Positions 11,450 to 22,700 of a stretch of 64,000 nt of DNA are shown here, piece by piece. Under the pieces are notes generated by a model. That model saw only the letters and a program-made list of their open reading frames with translations. It was not told the origin of the DNA and did not search any database. The translations under genes and the position numbers were made by a program. The stretch lies in NCBI GenBank assembly GCA_964057225.1, contig OZ059897.1, positions 10,664,001 through 10,728,000 on the forward strand, in the 5' to 3' direction. The DNA is from Auanema rhodensis. Taxonomy: Eukaryota; Nematoda; Chromadorea; Rhabditida; Rhabditidae. Position 1 is the first letter of the stretch; each line of letters opens with the position of its first letter.

Positions 11450-11709
11450 TTTTTTGTTTTGAAATTTAAATGCTATAAACATATTGCTTGCTTGTCATGT
11501 TAGATTTGTTTAATTCAAATACTTATTTAAGTTCTATCAATTTTCGATTTAATCACGTTCAATCAACTGTATTGTTTTCAAAAATAAAGACATCTTTCAA
11601 TTTCTGGTCATTGAATTAGAATTTTCATGTTGTCACACAGAAATTGAAGAATCTTAGTTCATTTCAGTAACAATGAACACACTAACTTTGTTAAGTTGTT
11701 GTAATATCG

Positions 11710-11781
11710 GCCCAAGTAGTATAGTGGTTAGTACTCCACGTTGTGGCCGTGGCGACACAGGTTCGATTCCTGTCTTGGGCA
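11710..11781 (+). tRNA. tRNA-His(GTG), consensus copy
   Basis: Consensus body, all stems paired. Confidence 0.97.
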
Positions 11782-12041
11782 TTTTTTGTTTTGAAATTAA
11801 AATGCTATAAAATTATTGCTTGCTTGTCTTGTTAGATTTGTTTAATTCAAATACTTATTTAAGTTCTAACAATTTTCGATTTGATCACGTTCAATCAACT
11901 GTATTGTTTTCAAAAATAAAGACATCTTTCAATTTCTGGTCATTGAATTAGAATTTTCATGTTGTCACACAGAAATTGAAGAATCTTAGTTCATTTCAGT
12001 AACAATGAACACACTAACTTTGTTAAGTTGTTGTAATATCG

Positions 12042-12113
12042 GCCCAAGTAGTATAGTGGTTAGTACTCTACGTTGTGGCCGTGGCGACACAGGTTCGATT
12101 CCTGTCTTGGGCA
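12042..12113 (+). tRNA. tRNA-His(GTG), variant C28T
   Basis: U-G pair at 28-42 only. Confidence 0.94.
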
Positions 12114-12373
12114 TTTTTTGTTTTGAAATTTAAATGCTATAAACATATTGCTTGCTTGTCATGTTAGATTTCTTCAATTTGAATACTTATTCAAGTTATA
12201 ACAATTTTTGATTTAATCACGTTCAATTAACTGTATTGTTTTCAAAAATAAAGACATCTTTCAATTTCTGGTCATTGAATTAGAATTTTCATGTTGTCAC
12301 ACAGAAATTGAAGAATCTTAGTTCATTTCAGTAACAATGAACACACTAACTTTGTTAAGTTGTTGTAATATCG

Positions 12374-12445
12374 GCCCAAGTAGTATAGTGGTTAGTACTC
12401 CACGTTGTGGCCGTGGCGACACAGGTTCGATTCCTGTCTTGGGCA
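12374..12445 (+). tRNA. tRNA-His(GTG), consensus copy
   Basis: Counterpart of 11378 at 996 bp. Confidence 0.97.
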
Positions 12446-12705
12446 TTTTTTGTTTTGAAATTTAAATGCTATAAACATATTGCTTGCTTGTCATGTTAGA
12501 TTTGTTTAATTCAAATACTTATTTAAGTTCTATCAATTTTCGATTTAATCACGTTCAATCAACTGTATTGTTTTCAAAAATAAAGACATCTTTCAATTTC
12601 TGGTCATTGAATTAGAATTTTCATGTTGTCACACAGAAATTGAAGAATCTTAGTTCATTTCAGTAACAATGAACACACTAACTTTGTTAAGTTGTTGTAA
12701 TATCG

Positions 12706-12777
12706 GCCCAAGTAGTATAGTGGTTAGTACTCCACGTTGTGGCCGTAGCGACACAGGTTCGATTCCTGTCTTGGGCA
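12706..12777 (+). tRNA. tRNA-His(GTG), variant G42A
   Basis: G42A leaves C28 unpaired in the anticodon stem; counterpart of 11710. Confidence 0.9.
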
Positions 12778-13037
12778 TTTTTTGTTTTGAAATTAAAATG
12801 CTATAAAATTATTGCTTGCTTGTCTTGTTAGATTTGTTTAATTCAAATACTTATTTAAGTTCTAACAATTTTCGATTTAATCACGTTCAATCAACTGTAT
12901 TGTTTTCAAAAATAAAGACATCTTTCAATTTCTGGTCATTGAATTAGAATTTTCATGTTGTCACACAGAAATTGAAGAATCTTAGTTCATTTCAGTAACA
13001 ATGAACACACTAACTTTGTTAAGTTGTTGTAATATCG

Positions 13038-13109
13038 GCCCAAGTAGTATAGTGGTTAGTACTCTACGTTGTGGCCGTGGCGACACAGGTTCGATTCCTG
13101 TCTTGGGCA
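13038..13109 (+). tRNA. tRNA-His(GTG), variant C28T
   Basis: Counterpart of 12042. Confidence 0.94.
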
Positions 13110-13369
13110 TTTTTTGTTTTGAAATTTAAATGCTATAAACATATTGCTTGCTTGTCATGTTAGATTTCTTCAATTTGAATACTTATTCAAGTTATAACAA
13201 TTTTTGATTTAATCACGTTCAATTAACTGTATTGTTTTCAAAAATAAAGACATCTTTCAATTTCTGGTCATTGAATTAGAATTTTCATGTTGTCACACAG
13301 AAATTGAAGAATCTTAGTTCATTTCAGTAACAATGAACACACTAACTTTGTTAAGTTGTTGTAATATCG

Positions 13370-13441
13370 GCCCAAGTAGTATAGTGGTTAGTACTCCACG
13401 TTGTGGCCGTGGCGACACAGATTCGATTCCTGTCTTGGGCA
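13370..13441 (+). tRNA. tRNA-His(GTG), variant G53A
   Basis: Only G53A departs from consensus. Confidence 0.9.
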
Positions 13442-13701
13442 TTTTTTGTTTTGAAATTTAAATGCTATAAACATATTGCTTGCTTGTCATCTTAGATTTC
13501 TTCAATTTGAATACTTATTCAAGTTATAACAATTTTTGATTTAATCACGTTCAATAAACTGTATTGTTTTCAAAAATAAAGACATCTTTCAATTTCTGGT
13601 CATTGAATTAGAATTTTCATGTTGTCACACAGAAATTGAAGAATCTTAGTTCATTTCAGTAACAATGAACACACTAACTTTGTTAAGTTGTTGTAATATC
13701 G

Positions 13702-13773
13702 GCCCAAGTAGTATAGTGGTTAGTACTCCACGTTGTGGCCGTGGCGACACAGGTTCGATTCCTGTCTTGGGCA
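13702..13773 (+). tRNA. tRNA-His(GTG), consensus copy
   Basis: Consensus body, all stems paired. Confidence 0.97.
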
Positions 13774-14033
13774 TTTTTTGTTTTGAAATTTAAATGCTAT
13801 AAACATATTGCTTGCTTGTCATGTTAGATTTCTTCAATTTGAATACTTATTCAAGTTATAACAATTTTTGATTTAATCACGTTCAATTAACTGTATTGTT
13901 TTCAAAAATAAAGACATCTTTCAATTTCTGGTCATTGAATTAGAATTTTCATGTTGTCACACAGAAATTGAAGAATCTTAGTTCATTTCAGTAACAATGA
14001 ACACACTAACTTTGTTAAGTTGTTGTAATATCG

Positions 14034-14105
14034 GCCCAAGTAGTATAGTGGTTAGTACTCCACGTTGTGGCCGTGGCGACACAGATTCGATTCCTGTCTT
14101 GGGCA
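14034..14105 (+). tRNA. tRNA-His(GTG), variant G53A
   Basis: Only G53A departs from consensus. Confidence 0.9.
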
Positions 14106-14364
14106 TTTTTTGTTTTGAAATTAAAGTGCTATAAACATATTGCTTGCTTGTCATTTTAGATTTGTTTAATTCAAATACTTATTTAAGTTCTATCAATTTT
14201 CGATTTAATCACGTTCAATCAACTGTATTGTTTTCAAAAATAAAGACATCTTTCAATTTTTGGTCATTGATTAGAATTTTCATGTTGTCACACAGAAATT
14301 GAAGAATCTTAGTTCATTTCAGTAACAATGAACACACTAACTTTGTTAAGTTGTTGTAATATCG

Positions 14365-14436
14365 GCCCAAGTAGTATAGTGGTTAGTACTCCACGTTGTG
14401 GCCGTGGCGACACAGGTTCGATTCCTGTCTTGGGCA
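14365..14436 (+). tRNA. tRNA-His(GTG), consensus copy
   Basis: Consensus body, all stems paired. Confidence 0.97.
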
Positions 14437-14696
14437 TTTTTTGTTTTGAAATTTAAATGCTATAAACATATTGCTTGCTTGTCATCTTAGATTTCTTCAA
14501 TTTGAATACTTATTCAAGTTATAACAATTTTTGATTTAATCACGTTCAATAAACTGTATTGTTTTCAAAAATAAAGACATCTTTCAATTTCTGGTCATTG
14601 AATTAGAATTTTCATGTTGTCACACAGAAATTGAAGAATCTTAGTTCATTTCAGTAACAATGAACACACTAACTTTGTTAAGTTGTTGTAATATCG

Positions 14697-14768
14697 GCCC
14701 AAGTAGTATAGTGGTTAGTACTCCACGTTGTGGCCGTGGCGACACAGGTTCGATTCCTGTCTTGGGCA
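14697..14768 (+). tRNA. tRNA-His(GTG), consensus copy
   Basis: Consensus body, all stems paired. Confidence 0.97.
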
Positions 14769-15028
14769 TTTTTTGTTTTGAAATTTAAATGCTATAAACA
14801 TATTGCTTGCTTGTCATGTTAGATTTCTTCAATTTGAATACTTATTCAAGTTATAACAATTTTTGATTTAATCACGTTCAATTAACTGTATTGTTTTCAA
14901 AAATAAAGACATCTTTCAATTTCTGGTCATTGAATTAGAATTTTCATGTTGTCACACAGAAATTGAAGAATCTTAGTTCATTTCAGTAACAATGAACACA
15001 CTAACTTTGTTAAGTTGTTGTAATATCG

Positions 15029-15100
15029 GCCCAAGTAGTATAGTGGTTAGTACTCCACGTTGTGGCCGTGGCGACACAGATTCGATTCCTGTCTTGGGCA
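15029..15100 (+). tRNA. tRNA-His(GTG), variant G53A
   Basis: Last copy before element 1, which begins 145 bp downstream in the spacer. Confidence 0.9.
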
Positions 15101-15240
15101 TTTTTTGTTTTGAAATTAAAGTGCTATAAACATATTGCTTGCTTGTCATGTTAGATTTGTTTAATTCAAATACTTATTTAAGTTCTATCAATTTTCGATT
15201 TAATCACGTTCAATCAACTGTATTGTTTTCAAAAATAAAG

Positions 15241-15244
15241 ACAT
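15241..15244 (+). other. Target-site duplication of element 1, left copy
   Basis: ACAT lies before the 5' LTR and recurs at 24363-24366; the uninterrupted unit reads GACATCTTTC. Confidence 0.85.
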
Positions 15245-15625
15245 TGTCACATCTGCAAGCACATGGTAAACATGTGCGCGCTATTCAAATAGCGGGAGCC
15301 TGAACAAGCCCCGCCCACAACATGGGACACACATGGCACTCTTGCTTCTGGTCTAACCCAGATAGGTTGTCTTATAGTCATGTGAGTCTCATCTCTTTAT
15401 CATCTATATATATACTCTATTTAATACTTTATTATATCTTTTTATATTCTTTCTTAATGTAATTCTTATATTGTATTTTCTTGTTATCTGATAATGAATC
15501 CTTTTCTCTTTGAGTATTTGTCTTAATAAGGAAATCGGGGCGTTCGGGTCTGCCTACCTAAGGAACAAGGTAGAAGTACATATATCTTCCGACCATGAAA
15601 AGACGGGAAGAAACGATATGTAACG
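15245..15625 (+). repeat. 5' LTR of element 1
   Basis: 381 bp, the same length as both LTRs of element 2. A TATA-like tract lies at 15404-15416 and is a candidate promoter. Two hairpin-forming inverted repeats lie near the start, CACATG/CATGTG at 15260-15276 and CGCTATT/AATAGCG at 15279-15294. Confidence 0.95.
15404..15416 (+). promoter_or_regulatory. TATA-like element in the LTR
   Basis: A CTATATATATACT tract in mid-LTR could place Pol II initiation in the second half of the LTR. Inferred from sequence only; no transcription start is visible. Confidence 0.4.
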
Positions 15626-15638
15626 TGGAGGTTCCACC
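15626..15638 (+). other. Primer binding site (tRNA-Gln-like), element 1
   Basis: TGGAGGTTCCACC abuts the LTR. It is complementary to a 3' end GGTGGAACCT plus CCA, which fits animal tRNA-Gln as I know it. Confidence 0.75.
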
Positions 15639-16777
15639 TTGCTTACTTTACTGTTAATTTATTGACAGCAAGTTTACGAGACTTTTGGACTTAATTACCC
15701 AACAGTGAGGAGTAACCGAGCCGTGCACCATGATTTCCCCAAAAAATATTTTGGCTACCACTTCTCCTCCGCTCAACGAAAACTGGGAGGTGTCTGAGAC
15801 GTTTGGGGAAACTATCAGACAATAGTTTTGACGAGCGTTACCTTTTTGTTATGCACGCGCGTGCTATTTTGATTCATTACTTTATGATGTGAATGTCCAG
15901 TGTGGCAACAGAGCTCACTTTTTAGCTGAGTTGTTTGGAAGCTGGAGGCTGTTGGGATAATTTTATTTACGATTTTTGATTTTGATTCACATCCAAGGGT
16001 TCATCAGGGCTCTACTCCTGTTAACTCTTTTCTTATTAGTTCAGAGATAATAAGAACATTTAAATTCCTACCCACCCAAGTCCACTCTACGTCTGCCAAC
16101 GTTTCCTTTTTCCTATATTATTGACAGATTACTGAATTTAAACTCCTATATCAATCTTAAATTACCATCTAAATCTTTGGAAATTAAATTAAAAATTATC
16201 TTAATTAAGATTTATTTTGAAATTCTTTCTACAAATCTTAATAAACTTTATAAAATTGAACTTAATATACGAGATGAGACATTTTTGTTTACTTTAAGCT
16301 TACTCACATTCAAATAGTTGGCCCACGCGTACCAGCTGTTCGACATGTGTAGTCAATAACAGCTGTTAAAATTCAAAAGTTTTCAAACAGGCTTAAGGCA
16401 CCATCTGTGATTCCTTATTTGTCTCTAAGCTGACATTAGTGATTATAATATTCAAATATCACGACAGACGGTCAATGGTTGTTTACCATAAGCGCTAACA
16501 TCTGGTGTCGTGACACATGGCTGGAGGCGGAGCTTGAAGCTTCAACGACCCTCCTTCATCAGACGCCATTGTCACAAACGTTTTTACTGGAGTCTAGTTG
16601 CTTCCAGTACGCGCTCTTATATTCATCTAACTGTATTCACCAGCCACCCTGTCGGACTCGGACATCAGCGAGGAAAACAAAGATCAGGAACAAGGATCAC
16701 CAGAGGTACGCCAAGTTTTTGAATTTAATTCTAAAAACTTAAATACTCCATCCACCTACCTCTCTCCTATTGAATTT
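15639..16777 (+). other. Untranslated leader of element 1
   Basis: About 1.15 kb with no long frame, nearly identical in element 2. An ATG at 15730 in good context (CACCATGATT) opens a 31-codon frame ending at 15825 that is kept in element 2. The gag frame is open back to 16631 without an ATG. A splice joining the two is possible but unproven. The small frame at 16479-16742 looks like chance. Confidence 0.6.
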
Positions 16778-19700
16778 TTGAGAGAAGAAGGTGATTCCTC
16801 TTCTTCTTCTCACTCTTCTTCTCTAACAATTAGAACGAGAAGTAAAAGCAGAAAGGCCATCACTGAGGAAACACCTCGGGCACCTACTATAGTACGAAAT
16901 AGATCACCAAGTCGGTGGGCCGCTGCTATAACTAAAGCTTTTGAAAGAAAAATGACTCCTACCTCTCCATCTCCTAATTCTAATGTTGCTCCACCCTCTA
17001 GAAATATGGCAACTATTTTAAATTGCCATCTCTGTCCCAGGTATGACGGCTCTCGTAGCTTTCGTTCTTTTGTTGAATCTTTAAATAGATTTTTTAATGT
17101 TATGAATCTAAGCTTACCTGAGAGACTATTAATTTTGCCTCTTCTTTTGGAATCAAATGAAACAGCTCTCTCCTTGTATAATAGTATTCCTAGTGGCATA
17201 AGAACTAATGGCCCATGGATTGTTTTGATGGATCAGCTCACTGAGCTTTTAGCGCCTAAAACAGATAAAAATTTCACCATAGCGCTTATTCATCGAGTAC
17301 AACAAGGAGATAAATCTGTTCTTGATTTTAGTATGGAATTAGAGAGAATGGCAAGCACCATAATGTCACCAATGGATCCCGAGCGGGAACCAATGTTGAA
17401 AACGGCATTTTTAAATGGTTTAAAAGAGGAGCTGGGTATTGCGGTTTTAACTAAAAACCCCGCCACTTATGAACAAGCTAAGAAATTAGCTAGGTTTGAA
17501 GAAGGCGTTCGAAATAGCTTCATGAAAAGAAATGAAGACACTAGCACCTTGAAGGAGCTCATAAATGCTTTACAGCATAAATTAAGCTTTAGTGAAGAAA
17601 GAGAAAGAAGTAGGAATAATAATAATAATAAAAATTATAAAAATAATAAAAAAAATAATAACTGGACTCAGCACAATAATGGCTCTAATGATTATGAGCG
17701 AGAGAGAGAGCGACCTTCTGCCGTACGTTATTATAATAATAACTCGCAGAACGGGAAAATGAATAGGCGTCCTAACCCGGGAAACCGCCCATTTGCCAAT
17801 GGCAGAAATGCCAATAGTTCGTCTTGGAACCCTAGGCCTAGTTCCCCAAGAAGACAAAGACCATCAGCCAATGGGAATGGTAACTCAAGGGTATACAGCG
17901 TAGCGACCCCATTCATGCCACCGGTCACGTTGTGCCTGACTTTATTGGCACTCTCATGCCTTCCCTTTGGGTCGGCAAAATATCAGATTTGCGCTCAATC
18001 TGAAGGGGGTATATTAGTAACACCTCCTGTGGTCACAGGCTGCCATAAGGCAGAAATTGAAAAGGCTCACAGTGTTGAGGTAGAAATATATCTACCAAAG
18101 GCTGAGATAGAGTCATGGGAAGCATGGAAATGCTATGTGAAAAAGTATAAAAGCTGTGTGAGAGATTTCATGTTTTTGAGAGATCGTAACACCACATTCT
18201 CTCATATTGAAACAGTAGATAAGAAAGATTGTGTTCGAGCACATAGAAATCGTATGTGGAATGATAAAATCATGAATGCCCAACAGCATTCAGTTTTTGA
18301 AACACCATTAAACGAGCATAATCCAACTCGCTCTTGGTCCACCGAAGAATGTGTAGAAATTGAACAATTTGTATTGAAGCGAGGGATAATAACTAGATTG
18401 AAAGAAGATCACATTGTATCAGACTTATTTATAAATACTGATAATTGTAAAGGAAATGAAGGGTTTTGTGCAACTGGTGAAAGTGCAGTTATCTGGCAAC
18501 CACCTATCCCATCAGTTGTCTGTCACTATCAAAAACTTGGCCCCTTCTCCGCCATGTTGGGTGATCATATTCTTCTAGTTCACTCTATTGAAAGCGCTTT
18601 TGTTCTCCAAAATCATTCCACATCCGCTCACGTTCAATCTTGTTTCGAATTCGCTGTTTTTGAATCATCCTCTGAGGCAATTATCCGATTCACAGCATAT
18701 CCCCGTGTTTATAATTTGCTTGATCTTTCCAATACTTTGCTTAATGCTGATAGACGCAGAAATAAACGTAATGCATTACCTCAAAAACATCGCTCTTTCA
18801 GTGATGATTATCTTTTTGTTAATGCGAAATCCCAACCATATGCGTTTCCATTTCTAAGACCTACTTTCATTTTTGGATCTGCATCTATCACTAAGTTTTA
18901 CGCAAAATATATGAGATATGCAGCTACATCATCTTATGAGAGTTTGCTCCAATTCGCGATAGATAATCCACTGTTCATTGACACAATTGTTAGTTTAGGA
19001 TTGACAAAAGATCACATAACTAACTGGGCAAAGTCTAATAATTTCAAAGATCCCAATCTTTTGATTTTACAATGTATGGGTATAGAGGAAATTAAACTGG
19101 CTACTAGACAGATGATTAACAGCATGAAATTGGATGATCTTATCACTCAAGTAGCTCGTCGTATAGAAGTTCCTCGGTTAAAAAGATCTTTGATGAAATC
19201 TACAACATCCATAGAAGATTTCTTTCGAGGAATGGCTCACGCAGTAGTATATCAAGCCACAATTCTTGATGGTACACAAACAGTTCCATCAATCGAACAG
19301 TTGGCAAGAGCCTTATATCCATCTATATTACCACGCAGTGGAAATATGAATCAATCTGAAATTATTGCAACTGCTCAAGGCATGTTATTCATGATCCAAC
19401 AACAATCGGGAAAAGAACAAATATCTCGTGACATGCAAGTCAGTCGACAACAAAAAGCTGATGCTACTGTTAGAAACAACCAAGAGCAAGATTTAGCAAT
19501 TATATCCAAGCTGCCTGACTATCACAACCTTTATACAAAGAATAGTACAGCATATTATGGATTTCCTCCACAGTCCATCGAATACCCACAGGAAAATCCT
19601 AAATTCAATAAAACAGAAGTTTTAGAATTCATAAGTTGGGTTAAAACGCAAATCACAACTGATAAAAATATGGTACAGCATACTACTGTAACCCCAATAA

Positions 19701-22700
19701 CTTCCACCAAAACTACAATTCGTAGTTTAACAACTCCTACCCCTAATGCGTACGAGAGAGGTCGAGAGTTGTATGTAGCAGAAGTATATGACAATGTTCT
19801 CCACAAATCAGAGCATAAAACTAAAACGATAATAGATAATAAGTTGAATTATGGGTTTGAGAAAGCGCGTCTCTCCATAATTGACGAATTTCATCAACAG
19901 TTTCATACCATCTGTAAATCTCAAATGGAAACTGTAAAAAGCTGGCAAGCTATATTACGTATACATCCTACAATAGGAGTAAGAGCTATGCTTCAGCGGG
20001 ATGATATCGTTGCCCGATTTGTTGGAAGAAATGTTTTAAAAATAACAACTTGTCAGGAAATAGAACCACATTTCATTTATCGTAATCATTCTTACAATGA
20101 TAAATGTTATGCAGAGACCCCTGTTTTAACACACAATAAACAATTATTCTTTGCTCCTATCGATAGCTACGATTTGAGCACTGAAGGACATGAGATCAAT
20201 TGTGAACACAAAGAGACAGAGATTTGGTATGAAAATGGAACATGGAGAGATTATAAAGGTGACACACATAAAGTAGATAGTATTCATTCAGAAAAACATG
20301 ATCATTATGCTGAATTGAGTAAACTTCGATTCACAGGGCGGAATTTGTTTGAAAATTCGACTGAAAAATCCTTAGCCCTATCTATTGGATTAACTTATGG
20401 TTATAGTTTATCTACTTCACCTCACCATGATCTTCTCCGCATAATTTCTCGTTCACGTGATTGGCCTCAAATTTCCTCTTTCATCTTGAAAGGAAGTAAA
20501 CTTATAAGAGATGCCAGGAAAATTGTTTTCTCCAATTGGGATCTGTTCATTGACTTTTGTATAGGTTCAATTGAACGAACACTCATTACCATCGGTTGTA
20601 TAACTCTGATATTATGTCTAATGATAGCATTATATTTCACTATAAAATGTTATCTCTCCCCTACTTCTATGTTAAAAATAAACCATATCATGTTGAGCCC
20701 AACAGCTCCACCACTTGAGGGAGATGAGATTCATGAAACAGTTAGTGATGAATTGATGCGGAGCTATTTTCCTACCATCATAACTTACATTCCTTTAGCC
20801 ATACCTTTTGTATGTCACACAACAACAAAGAAAAATGGACACTTGTTACCGTTTGTTCATATTGACATTGAAGGTAGAGGACTGTTAGCATTATGGGATT
20901 CTGGAGCTACTGTCTCATATATTCCGTTCTCCACATTGGCATATATTGGAAGACAATATTTTACAAAATATTCTAAATCTGCATCCACTGCAAATGGATC
21001 AGAGTTTCGCTTTGTGGGAAAATGCAAGTTAGATGTGGGTATAGCAGGTTACCAAGTGGAACACGAATTTTTAATATCTGAAGACAATGACTGTCCAGGA
21101 CAAATGTTACTTGGTACTGATTTTATGCGTACGTTGGAAGAAAGAGAGATATTTACTACATTAAAACTATGTAAAGGAAAGTTGATTGTTGGTAATATGG
21201 AAACACCCTTAGTAAAATCTGGTTGTTTTGCATATAAAACCACAACTAAAACAGTAAATATCATAAGTTTGTCCACAGTAACAGTTCCACCACATAGTAC
21301 CTCCCACATATCTTTGCAAACAGGACCAGAATTAGATTTTGATCAATATGCTCTTTTAAAATCTAGCATAGGTCCTATCTCAATTCCAGATGCCGCCATA
21401 GGACCTTTTCCTATTACTATGGTAGTATCAAACAATTCTTCAAAGCCAATTAAAATTAATAAAAATGACCACATTGGTTCAGGACTTATAGCATCTAAAG
21501 AAATTATGAACGATTATGTTCCACCTGAAGCTGATTGGGAAGATAAGTTACCAACTTTTCCTCAGCATCTTTTGGATGATTTGAACTTCAATTCTTGCAC
21601 TCTGTCCCATAAAATGAAGAAAAATCTGATCACAATCATTAAGGAAAACCAAACGGCATTTTTCAACCATGATCATAATATTGGTCTCTTTTGCGGACCA
21701 GTAGAACATGCCATTCCTATAAGATCCGATATGGATTTCCCAAAAAGTAGATCTTACAGAGTACCATTGGGTAAGCAAGAAGAAGTAGAACGGCAAGTGA
21801 AAGAAATGTTGTCGCAAGGTATAATCGAAAATTCGACGGCTACTTTCACTAGTCCAGTTGTTCTTGTGAAAAAGAAAGATAATTCTTTCCGGTTCGTAAC
21901 TGACTTTAGAGCATTGAATAGTGTTACTAAGAAACAAACATACAGCATCCCACACATTCCTGATATCATAGACTTAGCGGCTGGAGCTCAGTTCTTTTCG
22001 AATTTTGATCTCATTTCTGGTTTCTTCCAAATACCGTTGAAACGCTCAGATAGACACCTAACTGCTTTTACCACTCCATCAGGTACCTATCAGTATTGCC
22101 GAATGCCTATGGGATTGTGTGGAGCGCCACACACTTTTCAATCCGCAGTACGATACTTGCAATCTCTTGTTAGATGCAAACTGTTTGTATATCTAGATGA
22201 TTTGCTAATAATTTCGAACTCAGCTGATGAACATTTAAGAGATATACAAGAAGTGCTGAAAAAGGTCACTGAACTAGGGTTAAAAATTAAGTTATCTAAA
22301 TGTTGCTTTGCAGCCACTGAAGTAAAGTTTTTGGGTTTTATAATAGGTAGAAATGGTGTTAAACCAGATCCTGCTAAAATACAGGCTGTTTCCGAATTTC
22401 CAAATCCAAGCACAGTTACGGCTGTCAGATCCTTTCTAGGTATGACTAACTATTTTCGACGGTTTATTCAAAATTATGCCGGAATAGCTGAGCCATTGTA
22501 TAAGTTAACACATAAGGATACTCCTTTTGAGTGGAAATCGGAACATGCAGACGCATTTAAAACTTTAAAAACATTACTGTGTACTGCCCCTGTACTGAAA
22601 CCTCCTAAAGCAGACCAACCTTTTGTTATAGAAAGTGATGGCAGTATGATCGCTGTGGGAGCAGTTTTATTGCAATCAGCAGAGAAAAATTCTCCATTAC

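Larger units (their letters stand above)
11378..13369 (+). repeat. Three-unit higher-order repeat, two copies
   Basis: tRNA positions 11378/11710/12042 recur at 12374/12706/13038, an exact 996-bp offset. The third unit of each triplet carries the C28T wobble marker. Confidence 0.75.
1..15240 (+). repeat. tRNA-His tandem array, left block (46 units)
   Basis: Head-to-tail units of 331-333 bp (one pair of 338 bp) fill this stretch. Each has a conserved 5' flank beginning TGTTGTCACACAG, a 72-nt tRNA-His gene, a T6 run, and a 3' spacer that varies between a few recurrent haplotypes (for example GACAAAATTC versus GACATCTTTC). No other gene is seen between the tRNA copies. Unit order is partly duplicated within the block. 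The array runs off the left edge of the window, so its true length is unknown. The block ends where LTR element 1 inserted in the spacer. Confidence 0.98.

Noticed and set aside
1..15240. CRISPR-like regular repeats
   Set aside because: The whole 332-bp unit repeats, with no short repeat/unique spacer pattern; this is a eukaryotic tRNA array.
16479..16742. Leader frame of 87 codons in both retroelements
   Set aside because: It is in a different frame from gag, shows no recognisable domain and overlaps the region where the gag frame is already open.
21548..21955. Antisense frames of 65-135 codons within the retroelement polyproteins (both copies)
   Set aside because: Shadows on the opposite strand of a strongly conserved coding region, with no independent motif.
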